Under the pieces are notes generated by a model. It saw only the letters and a list, made by a program, of their open reading frames with translations. It was not told the DNA's origin and ran no database searches. The position numbers and the translations under genes were made by a program. Below, piece after piece: positions 33,688 through 39,803 of a stretch of DNA of 39,803 nucleotides. Every line of letters starts with the position of its first letter. The stretch's first letter is position 1. This DNA is from Bacillota bacterium (GTDB lineage: Bacteria > Bacillota_A > Clostridia > Christensenellales > Aristaeellaceae): positions 1 to 39,803 of the forward strand of contig JAEZSP010000083.1 of assembly GCA_023421735.1 (NCBI GenBank), written 5' to 3'.

Positions 33688-34887
33688 ATGCATTGCAAAG
33701 AAGCGTTTCAATCGATTTATCACCATGAACCATCTAGTGTGACCTTTTGCCCATATCGCGTTTGTCCCATCGGTGCCCATAGCGATCACCAATATGGAAA
33801 AATTACCGGCTTCGCCATTGACAAAGGCATCCATATTGCCTATCACCCCAAACAAAACGGTGTGGTGGAGCTGGCCTCCCTTGACTTTGACAAGCGGGCG
33901 CAATTCCATGCGATGAACGTTCCGCCCCAGGGGCAGAAGGACTGGGCGGATTATTTGCGTGGGGCGACGATCGCGCTGGGCAAGCGGTATCCATTGAGTA
34001 CGGGTCTTGCGGGGGTTATCGAGGGCAGCCTCCCCATCGGTGGTCTTTCATCATCTGCCGCGGTTATCATTGCCTTTCTTTCGGCGCTCTGTCGAGTGAA
34101 CGGAATTTCTCTCCCTCAGGCGGAGTTGATCGAAGTAGCGCTCAGTGCAGAAAAAGACTATGTTGGCGTATCGGTGGGTAAGCTGGATCAAAGTTGCGAG
34201 GTATACAGCAGGAAGGATCATATGCTGTACTTGGATACGAAGGACGGCACTTTCGAGTTGATACAGGCGAACCCGTCCATGAAACCCTATGAGTTCGCCA
34301 TCTTCTTCAGCGGTGTGGAGCGCACACTGGTAGGAAGCAAATTCAACATGCGTGTGGATGAGTTGAAGTCCGCAGCATATGCCCTGAAGGGATACGCCAT
34401 GGACGATGATTGCATGGATCTCTTGTCCGTGCCCTATGAGAAATTCGAGGACACGAGACTGCGCGATGTGCCTCGGGAGATCTATGACCGCTATAAGGAT
34501 CGATTGCCTTCCATGTGGCGCAGGCGCGCGGAACATTTTTATACGGAATTCGAGCGCGTGGAGCGCGGCGCAGACGCGTGGCGCAGAGGCGATATCGAGG
34601 CTTTCGGTAAGCTTTCCTTTGAAAGCGGTTGGAGCAGTATCTACAATTATGAGACTGGCTCAGACGAGCTTAAGGCACTTTACGAGATCATGCTGCGCAC
34701 TGATGGTATCTATGGTGGGCGCTTTTCAGGCGCAGGATTCAAGGGTTGCTGCATGGCCTTGATCGATCCGGCGTTCGAGGATTCCATTCGCGCGCATGTC
34801 ACGTCTGAGTACCTGAAGGTTTTTCCTGCGTTAGCCGGAAAATTCTCCGTTCATTTCTGCCATACCGCTGACGGCGTGAATCTTTGA
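33688..34887 (+). CDS. Galactokinase-like GHMP sugar kinase
   Basis: This 399-residue protein carries the galactokinase signature (CPYRVCPIGAHSDHQYG) near the N terminus, the GHMP ATP loop IEGSLPIGGLSSSAAVIIAFLSAL and the C-terminal GRFSGAGFKGCCMALID motif. The usual GEHTDY of galactokinases is GAHSDHQ, so the substrate may be another sugar, for example a uronic acid or amino sugar feeding the polysaccharide. AGAGGATTACAA precedes the ATG. It is followed by the UDP-sugar dehydrogenase gene. Confidence 0.85.
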   Translation: MHCKEAFQSIYHHEPSSVTFCPYRVCPIGAHSDHQYGKITGFAIDKGIHIAYHPKQNGVVELASLDFDKRAQFHAMNVPPQGQKDWADYLRGATIALGKRYPLSTGLAGVIEGSLPIGGLSSSAAVIIAFLSALCRVNGISLPQAELIEVALSAEKDYVGVSVGKLDQSCEVYSRKDHMLYLDTKDGTFELIQANPSMKPYEFAIFFSGVERTLVGSKFNMRVDELKSAAYALKGYAMDDDCMDLLSVPYEKFEDTRLRDVPREIYDRYKDRLPSMWRRRAEHFYTEFERVERGADAWRRGDIEAFGKLSFESGWSSIYNYETGSDELKALYEIMLRTDGIYGGRFSGAGFKGCCMALIDPAFEDSIRAHVTSEYLKVFPALAGKFSVHFCHTADGVNL

Positions 34888-34945
34888 GCCAAGACGGCTG
34901 TAGGGTGATTATATAGCGTCGAATAATTAAAGAGGTATCACAAAA

Positions 34946-36154
34946 ATGGAACTAAATCATGACGAATATACAATCGCAATCGCTGGTACGGGTTACGTTG
35001 GCCTGTCTATGGCTGTCCTGCTTGCTCAACGGAACACCGTTACGGCTGTAGATATCTTACAAACCAAGGTTGATGCCATCAATGCGCGCAAATCGCCAAT
35101 TGTCGATTCGGAGATCGAAGAATATCTCGCCGAGAAATCCCTGAACTTGTGGGCGACAGTAGATGGCAACACGGCATATCGGTCTGCGGACTTTGTCATC
35201 ATCTGCACACCCACCAATTACGACCCTGTAAAAAACTACTTCGACACTTCCTCCGTGGAGTCAGTGATTCAACAAGTGATCTCCGTGAACCCGGACGCAG
35301 TGATGATCATTAAATCTACTGTGCCGGTGGGATACACAGAGTCTGTCCGAGAGAGATTTACCTGCGACAATATCCTGTTCAGCCCCGAATTCCTGCGCGA
35401 AGGGAGGGCACTGTACGATTGCTTATATCCTTCACGCATCATTCTGGGCGTGCCTGAGGGTAATAAGCGACTGGAGAAGGCCGCATGCACCTTTGCCTGG
35501 ATGCTTCAGGAGGGTGCGGTAAAGGAAAACATAGATACTCTATATATGAATCCGACTGAGGCCGAGGCTGTGAAGCTCTTTGCTAATACCTATCTCGCAT
35601 TACGGGTCGCATTTTTCAACGAGTTGGATACCTATGCCGAAGTGCGCGGTCTCAACACCAGGAGCATAATTGAGGGGGTCTGTCTGGATCCGCGCATTGG
35701 CACGCAATATAATAACCCTTCCTTTGGATACGGAGGGTATTGCCTGCCCAAGGACACAAAGCAACTCTTGGCTAATTACGATGATGTACCCAATAATATC
35801 ATCGGTGCGATTGTGGACGCGAACCGGACACGCAAGGATTTCATCGCAGAGCGGATTCTGGCTCGGAATCCCAAGGTTGTCGGCATCTATCGTCTGACCA
35901 TGAAGGTGAACTCGGATAATTTCCGCCAGAGCAGCATCCAGGGAGTCATGAAACGTATCAAAGCTAAGGGTATCGAAGTGATCGTCTATGAGCCAACGCT
36001 CAAGGATGAAACCTTTTTCAACAGCCGTGTAATACGGGATCTAGAGGAGTTTAAGGCCATCTCAGATGTGATCGTCGCAAACCGATACGAAGCGGAGTTA
36101 TTGGGCGACGTAGACGAAAAGGTGTACACACGGGATCTGTTTCGAAGGGATTAA
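34946..36154 (+). CDS. ugd: UDP-glucose 6-dehydrogenase
   Basis: This 402-residue protein is of the short Ugd form: the NAD-binding [91 protein letters not shown] and the catalytic Cys266 in [14 protein letters not shown]. It oxidises UDP-glucose to UDP-glucuronic acid with two NAD. The nearby galactokinase-like protein may feed the same pool. The ribosome site AAAGAGGTATCACAAAA precedes the ATG. It is the last gene of the plus-strand polysaccharide operon. Confidence 0.93.
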   Translation: MELNHDEYTIAIAGTGYVGLSMAVLLAQRNTVTAVDILQTKVDAINARKSPIVDSEIEEYLAEKSLNLWATVDGNTAYRSADFVIICTPTNYDPVKNYFDTSSVESVIQQVISVNPDAVMIIKSTVPVGYTESVRERFTCDNILFSPEFLREGRALYDCLYPSRIILGVPEGNKRLEKAACTFAWMLQEGAVKENIDTLYMNPTEAEAVKLFANTYLALRVAFFNELDTYAEVRGLNTRSIIEGVCLDPRIGTQYNNPSFGYGGYCLPKDTKQLLANYDDVPNNIIGAIVDANRTRKDFIAERILARNPKVVGIYRLTMKVNSDNFRQSSIQGVMKRIKAKGIEVIVYEPTLKDETFFNSRVIRDLEEFKAISDVIVANRYEAELLGDVDEKVYTRDLFRRD

Positions 36155-36233
36155 TTAATGCGCTGGAGGGTGCGAGAATCTTAAGCGTCAAACATTAAGG
36201 CGTCTAGCGGCATATAATCTGGATGCCAACGCA

Positions 36234-36400
36234 CTAAGTCATAAGACACATGAAAGCATCAAAATAGAGCCTGTCCGCAGAGGGGATCCGCTCCAGTAGG
36301 AACATGAAGCACTGGAACGGATTGAGCCCGTTCTCCTTCGCGGTTTCGACAAGGCAGTAAAAAAGACTGTTGCTACATACCCGCCTCTCGCTCTGCAAAT
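36234..36400 (-). pseudogene. IS66-family transposase C-terminal remnant
   Basis: Read on the minus strand this stretch encodes SLFYCLVETAKENGLNPFQ, then CFMFLLERIPSADRLYFD and a stop at 36234-36236. The ETAKENGLNPF segment is the C-terminal signature of IS66 transposases. The rest of the transposase and the IS ends are missing. It sits at the junction between the polysaccharide operon and the peptide cassette. Confidence 0.75.
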
Positions 36401-36462
36401 CTTGATATTACATCCCTGCCCATAGCTTATAGAAATCTATAAACATGTCCCCCTATTATGTA
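36401..36462. other. Short gap between IS66 remnant and kinase stop codon
   Basis: No gene or strong hairpin is seen. Together with the relic at 36234-36400 and 80 bases before it, this forms the non-functional spacer between two convergent gene blocks. Confidence 0.4.
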
Positions 36463-37587
36463 TTATTTTTTTTCCTCCTCGAGGATCTGATAATCATCCA
36501 ATCTTTTAAGAAAAGCGTCGAGATCTCGTGATGCTGAATCTCGTTCTACATCGTATTCGGCCAGAATTAAGTCCAGTAGATCTTCGCGAGCGATGGGCTG
36601 TTGGAGTTTTTCCCAGATGAAAGCCGAGACTTCATTCAGAACTAATGCGCCTTCGAATTTATTGATGTTCTCACCTACTGGCATCACGATCTTTTCCCCG
36701 ACGATATTCCGCAGTATAAACCCACTTTTTATCTTCATATCACTCGCTGCCTCCTTGATATCTGATTTATTGTCAAAATGGAACAGAATGTCTCGAGATG
36801 ATTTCGCGCCATCTTCATCCGGACCACAAAACAACCGATAGATATTCGTGCGATCAATCAATCTGCTCACAATACCCATGATGGCAACAGTCGCACCGTG
36901 ATCCCATGAAGGAATAAAGCACTGATTCATCAATATTTGTCGCGCCTGCTCTTTAGATAGACGCCGTATACGAGTAAATGGAGAGCGCCGTATTTCACAT
37001 ATTGCAAAAAGCGGAACTTCAACTTGTCGATGAACCCTTCCTTTCCCATCCCATGGAACTCCGCAAGCAGATGCTTTTGTACCGTCAAGCCGGATGGCTG
37101 GCCGATCGTCACTGATGGGGATCGCACCAAACCCACTTACCCATGTCGCTGCTCTCGTTGATTTTCCGGTTCCGCTAGGCGCTGAAAAAGCTACTGCCTG
37201 CCGATTTATTTCAAAACAAGAGGCGTGTAATGAAATAGTATCGTGATAAGCCATTCTACACTCGAATGCCACACGTAATAGTGATGCAAACTTTTCGCGT
37301 TGCATCTCAACGTCATCGCACGGTGGCAGAAAATATTCTAACCTGGCATAATCTTTTGACGCAGTTACTGTGACGGGCGCATTTTTGTTGGATGAATCAA
37401 AGCGCCATCCGTCTGGCATCACCTGTACTTGAATGTCATCATGAGCGCACAAAAGCGACCCCTCCGACCTCGGGTTCGACGAGCGGATATAGGTTGTGTA
37501 AGAACTATCCATCAGGTTCCTGAACGGCTGGAACGAATCAAGGTTAATTTGGCCTTGAACTTCCATATTGGCGAAATAATACGCCAT
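36463..37587 (-). CDS. HprK-like kinase fused to a PqqD-like peptide-binding domain
   Basis: This is a 374-residue fusion. Residues about 80-260 form a P-loop kinase of the HprK-related type, with Walker A SAPSGTGKST (135-144) and SDDRPAI (159-165); the long N-terminal part is specific to peptide-cluster kinases. Residues about 285-372 are a PqqD/RRE-like domain (VGENINKFEGALVLNEVSAFIWEKLQQP, LILAEYDVERDSASRDLDAFLKRLDDY). PqqD domains bind RiPP leaders. In most clusters the two are separate proteins. The gene lies about 180 bases downstream of the precursor, on the same strand as the radical SAM gene, so it probably phosphorylates or carries the modified peptide. The start has a modest ribosome site. 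Confidence 0.85.
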   Translation of the reverse strand: MAYYFANMEVQGQINLDSFQPFRNLMDSSYTTYIRSSNPRSEGSLLCAHDDIQVQVMPDGWRFDSSNKNAPVTVTASKDYARLEYFLPPCDDVEMQREKFASLLRVAFECRMAYHDTISLHASCFEINRQAVAFSAPSGTGKSTRAATWVSGFGAIPISDDRPAIRLDGTKASACGVPWDGKGRVHRQVEVPLFAICEIRRSPFTRIRRLSKEQARQILMNQCFIPSWDHGATVAIMGIVSRLIDRTNIYRLFCGPDEDGAKSSRDILFHFDNKSDIKEAASDMKIKSGFILRNIVGEKIVMPVGENINKFEGALVLNEVSAFIWEKLQQPIAREDLLDLILAEYDVERDSASRDLDAFLKRLDDYQILEEEKK

Positions 37588-37771
37588 ATACTATTATCAA
37601 TGCTCCAATGCTATAGTTTAGACGTTGGTATTCTCTGAATGTTTGCCAGGACTCGTAAAACCTAAGTTGGTTGGGTTTGCTTTCCACTACTGCTAGCTCG
37701 CTTGCACATAATACCGAATATCTGTGCAAGCGAGATTTACAGTATAAAAAGTAGAAACACATTCGGTCCTA
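37588..37771 (-). other. Spacer between precursor and kinase genes
   Basis: Apart from the hairpin at 37697-37734 I find no gene. A 72-codon frame (37762-37544) runs into the kinase start but has no ribosome site and no recognisable product. Confidence 0.4.
37697..37734 (-). terminator. 12-bp hairpin between precursor peptide and kinase genes
   Basis: CTCGCTTGCACA and TGTGCAAGCGAG pair perfectly over 12 bp with a 14-base loop. No T-run follows on the minus strand, so it may be a partial terminator or an RNA-stabilising stem. Such hairpins often follow precursor genes in RiPP operons and raise precursor levels over downstream enzymes. Confidence 0.6.
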
Positions 37772-37924
37772 TTAATCCAAATAGCATGTCGCCTGATCGA
37801 TATACTTTTCTGAACCGCCAGAACTTACTGACTTACACCAGCCTGTACCGCCAGATGCCACAATGTGCTCGCTGAACGAAAAAGAAACTAATTCGATCCG
37901 CGGTTGCTCATATACCTTCTTCAA
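37772..37924 (-). CDS. Putative RiPP precursor peptide (50 residues, TTG start)
   Basis: This peptide is too short for routine calling. It starts at TTG 37924; GGGGGTGA (37938-37931), a near-perfect Shine-Dalgarno sequence, lies 6 bases upstream, and a stop codon two codons before excludes a longer form. The leader KKVYEQPRIELVSFSF fits the K-K-x-Y-x-x-P-x-x-E leader pattern of many Firmicute RiPPs. The probable core begins after HIVAS: GGTGWCKSVSSGGSEKY, then IDQATCYLD, with Cys30 and Cys47 and Gly/Ser-rich turns. It lies 48 bases after the radical SAM gene and before the kinase-PqqD gene. It is probably modified to a thioether or other crosslinked peptide and perhaps phosphorylated. The cleavage site is inferred. 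Confidence 0.72.
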   Translation of the reverse strand: MKKVYEQPRIELVSFSFSEHIVASGGTGWCKSVSSGGSEKYIDQATCYLD

Positions 37925-37972
37925 TGATATTCACCCCCATTCCTCCGAATATATATCAAACAGAAAGAATCA

Positions 37973-39073
37973 TTAATTCAATCTAGTTGATAGCATTTTT
38001 ACTTCGTCACAGATTGTCGAACTAGGAATGCTAAAATCTCCGGTTTCCAAGTAATTCATCGCAGGACATGTATTGCACTCACTGTTAAATGCGCAACACT
38101 GGCATTTATCTGGTTCTACATAAGATATAGCCCATTTGTTCACCTTATCCCAAGCCCCTAAAAACCCATATTCCTTTATCGAGTATGATATAATGCCGTA
38201 TAGTGTGATGCACGGTTGCATTTTACCGTCCCATGATACGCTGAAATTACTTATACCAGCCTTACAAGGTAACATACCTTTATTTAGTTTGATATCATCA
38301 TCAATTCCTTTATAAGCTTCACTCTCATAATGCTTTTCTTCTTCTAGAGCTAATACTTTTGCAGTCTCAATAACTTTTTGCTTTTCAACTACCGTAAGAT
38401 TACTATCAAGTATATCTTTTTTAGTGGAACTACGTGGCTGGAATAAATTCACATTATAGATTATCTTTAATGCGCCAGTCGAAAGGCAATAACGGAATAT
38501 ATTGTAATAATCTGTTAACATATACCGAGATATAGTTACTGCAAGAATAAATCTTATGCCAGCCTCCCTTAACATTCCTAATGCATTATCCACAGCAAAA
38601 AATGCTCTGGAATTACTGCAGACATTGCCATACCCTTCTGGTGAACTGCCATATATCGATATTTGAATTACTTCAGGAGGGTATTTTTGAAAGAATTCAA
38701 CCATATCACGATCAATCAGTGTTGCATTCGTAAATACCGAAATAATTACGCCATGCTCATGCAGAAACCTATATATGTCCTTAAAACCAGGATGGAGCAT
38801 GCATTCTCCCCCAGTGAGGGTTGCTTTTATTAGACCAGCATTATATGCATCCTTTATAATATCTAGCCACTGTGACGTGCTTAACTCGTCTACGTACATT
38901 TGCTTTTCTTGCAGGTGCACATAGCACATTTTACAGCTTAACGTACATCTAGGGGTTAACTCAAATAATCCCCATCCAGGGGTATGAGTCGTTTTGGACA
39001 ATGATAGCAATAAACCTACAGCATCTTTATTGCTATAACTTCCTTCATCAATCAAATTAAGTAGGCTAGCCAT
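37973..39073 (-). CDS. Radical SAM/SPASM peptide-modifying enzyme
   Basis: This is a 366-residue protein. The radical SAM CX3CX2C motif is Cys43, Cys47, Cys50 (RCTLSCKMCY), followed by LTGGECMLHPGFKDIYRFL. The C-terminal SPASM part carries the auxiliary cluster cysteines (LPCKAGISNFSVSWDGKMQPCITL, CQCCAFNSECNTCPAMNYL, ICDEVKML). SPASM enzymes of this size make thioether, C-C or C-O crosslinks or epimerise residues in RiPP precursors. There is no N-terminal RRE, consistent with the separate PqqD domain in the kinase fusion. TGAGGAATGAGAA precedes the ATG. The immediately downstream peptide gene is its likely substrate. Confidence 0.9.
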   Translation of the reverse strand: MASLLNLIDEGSYSNKDAVGLLLSLSKTTHTPGWGLFELTPRCTLSCKMCYVHLQEKQMYVDELSTSQWLDIIKDAYNAGLIKATLTGGECMLHPGFKDIYRFLHEHGVIISVFTNATLIDRDMVEFFQKYPPEVIQISIYGSSPEGYGNVCSNSRAFFAVDNALGMLREAGIRFILAVTISRYMLTDYYNIFRYCLSTGALKIIYNVNLFQPRSSTKKDILDSNLTVVEKQKVIETAKVLALEEEKHYESEAYKGIDDDIKLNKGMLPCKAGISNFSVSWDGKMQPCITLYGIISYSIKEYGFLGAWDKVNKWAISYVEPDKCQCCAFNSECNTCPAMNYLETGDFSIPSSTICDEVKMLSTRLN

Positions 39074-39133
39074 TTCTCATTCCTCACTACACACTAAGAA
39101 GCAAATTGCTATATGCAACCTCTTCGCCGATAA

Positions 39134-39424
39134 TCAGTCTTCCCAGTTAAATCTGTTCGGTACGACCTCAAGCAGTGCGTTGACTCCATCCAGACGCTCG
39201 GCGAGTGAAATTGATCTCCTTAAGCAAGAATTATACGATTGTTCTCCTTCCAAACTCAATGCAGAACATAAGGCGACCACACTGGATAGCAGAAAAAGCA
39301 CAGTCCCCTTCACGACAATTGATCCATCGGCACAAAAGTGACAATATCTTGCAGTTTGCGAACTATTGGGCTCATATAAATTCTGTTCGCGCGAAATCAA
39401 ATCAAGGTTGGACAAGTAGCGCAA
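39134..39424 (-). CDS. Doubtful small ORF in the leader of the radical SAM gene
   Basis: This is a 96-codon frame from a TTG with no ribosome site and a stop codon just upstream. It contains a hydrophobic stretch (GTVLFLLSSVVALCSALSLEGE) and then NSCLRRSISLAERLDGVNALLEV. The C-L-x-R-S pattern faintly recalls the catalytic cysteine region of lasso B2 proteases, but the fold cannot be supported. It is either a decayed gene fragment or non-coding. Confidence 0.2.
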   Translation of the reverse strand: MRYLSNLDLISREQNLYEPNSSQTARYCHFCADGSIVVKGTVLFLLSSVVALCSALSLEGEQSYNSCLRRSISLAERLDGVNALLEVVPNRFNWED

Positions 39425-39602
39425 ACAATGTCATCTTTTGACGGATAGAGTACAAACGCATACTCAGACCTTCAGAATGATGCGTCGATTCGATAAATAA
39501 TTGTTCATAGGGCAACTGCACTCCCTAAGGAACATCCAATATAACAGAGATAAGTGAACAAAGTCACTTTCCCGGCAACTTATCTTTTTAATCGTATAAC
39601 AT
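39425..39602. other. Long leader of the minus-strand cassette
   Basis: This untranslated part of the predicted transcript shows one inverted repeat, AGATAAGT (39548-39555) with ACTTATCT (39578-39585), plus an inner AAGTGA/TCACTT stem. On the plus strand the outer repeat is followed by TTTTT and would work as a terminator; on the minus strand it forms the start of the leader RNA. Confidence 0.45.
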
Positions 39603-39631
39603 ATCATATCACGGCATTCTAGACTTGTCAA
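39603..39631 (-). promoter_or_regulatory. Promoter of the radical SAM / precursor / kinase operon
   Basis: Read on the minus strand, TTGACA (39631-39626) and TATGAT (39608-39603) are separated by exactly 17 bases. Transcription would start near 39596, leaving a leader of about 520 bases before the radical SAM gene. No better promoter was seen nearer that gene. Confidence 0.65.
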
Positions 39632-39803
39632 TAGCGTAATGGTGCTTTATCAAAGTAGGACTGTGGATTGCAATACATACCAATGTCATCAACTTAAGCT
39701 CAGAAAGGTCTGCGAACGTCGGTGGCGCGATGATCGGTACGGCCGGGACTTCTGGGGAATGATCTGTTGGGACGAACAGGGCAAACAGCACGAATCAGCT
39801 GGT
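39632..39803. other. Window end, no supported gene
   Basis: The last 170 bases are more GC-rich than the cassette. A minus-strand frame of 60 codons (39791-39609) runs off a promoter sequence and lacks a ribosome site. It may be the end of a gene that continues beyond the window. Confidence 0.3.

Noticed and set aside
37544..37762. A 72-codon minus-strand frame between the precursor and the kinase
   Set aside because: No ribosome site, no domain, contains the hairpin and overlaps the kinase start.
37932..37946. GTG or ATG starts at 37934 and 37940 with GGAGGA upstream as the real peptide gene
   Set aside because: Both open the same frame, which stops after at most ten codons; the TTG frame has a recognisable leader and its own ribosome site.
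39134..39424. A lasso B2-like protease encoded before the radical SAM gene
   Set aside because: Only a short CLRRS-like pattern is shared; no His/Asp of the catalytic triad, no ribosome site, and a stop directly upstream. Too weak to name.

Overview
The window looks like chromosomal DNA from a low-to-mid GC anaerobic member of the Bacillota. The clues are strong AGGAGG ribosome sites, a LoaP-like antiterminator, CapE/CapF/CapG-type sugar enzymes and Firmicutes-style phage genes; Clostridia and Negativicutes cannot be told apart from this sequence. It has three blocks of different origin and base composition: a GC-rich decayed prophage or phage-like island, a long AT-rich surface-polysaccharide locus that becomes more GC-balanced after about 29 kb, and a small peptide-modification cassette on the minus strand at the right end.

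Block 1 (1 to about 11.6 kb). A tRNA-Arg(ACG) gene (205-281) is followed directly by a tyrosine integrase, a LexA-like S24 repressor and a divergent control region with paired operator-like arms. Rightward genes follow: a Cro-like regulator, an excisionase-like HTH protein, several small phage proteins, a YozE-like protein, a P4/D5-type primase-helicase and a sigma-70-like factor. A complete IS3-family element (10037-11257, AAC target duplication) sits inside it. Just beyond lies a frameshifted small-terminase relic, so the packaging and structural genes are gone and the island is probably immobile. I saw no second copy of the tRNA 3' end that would mark the right end.

Block 2 (about 11.9 to 36.2 kb). 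A consensus promoter (11878-11906) leads through a roughly 220-nt leader into a NusG-family antiterminator and then a polysaccharide operon of some 19 genes in one direction. It encodes a priming sugar-phosphate transferase, an aldo/keto reductase, a two-subunit thiamine-diphosphate E1-like enzyme, seven sugar-handling transferases (six glycosyltransferases and a pyruvyl transferase), an FrhB-like iron-sulfur protein, a Wzy-like polymerase and a Wzx-like flippase. The CapE-CapF-CapG set for UDP-L-FucNAc follows, then a PF14907-type nucleotidyltransferase, a galactokinase-like GHMP kinase and a UDP-glucose dehydrogenase. The likely product is a Wzx/Wzy-assembled capsule or exopolysaccharide containing N-acetyl-L-fucosamine, a uronic acid and possibly pyruvate and a TPP-derived modification.

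Block 3 (36.2 to 39.8 kb). After an IS66 transposase fragment comes a minus-strand cassette with its own consensus promoter (39603-39631). It holds a radical SAM/SPASM enzyme, an unannotated 50-residue TTG-start peptide with a typical RiPP leader and two cysteines (37772-37924), a 12-bp hairpin, and a single protein fusing an HprK-like kinase to a PqqD-like peptide-binding domain. With the nucleotidyltransferase in block 2, this resembles the tailoring part of phosphorylated lasso-peptide clusters, but with a radical SAM enzyme in place of the lasso cyclase. A possible fossil of a second precursor leader lies just after the nucleotidyltransferase gene (33526-33597). This cassette is the best candidate for an undescribed system in the window.
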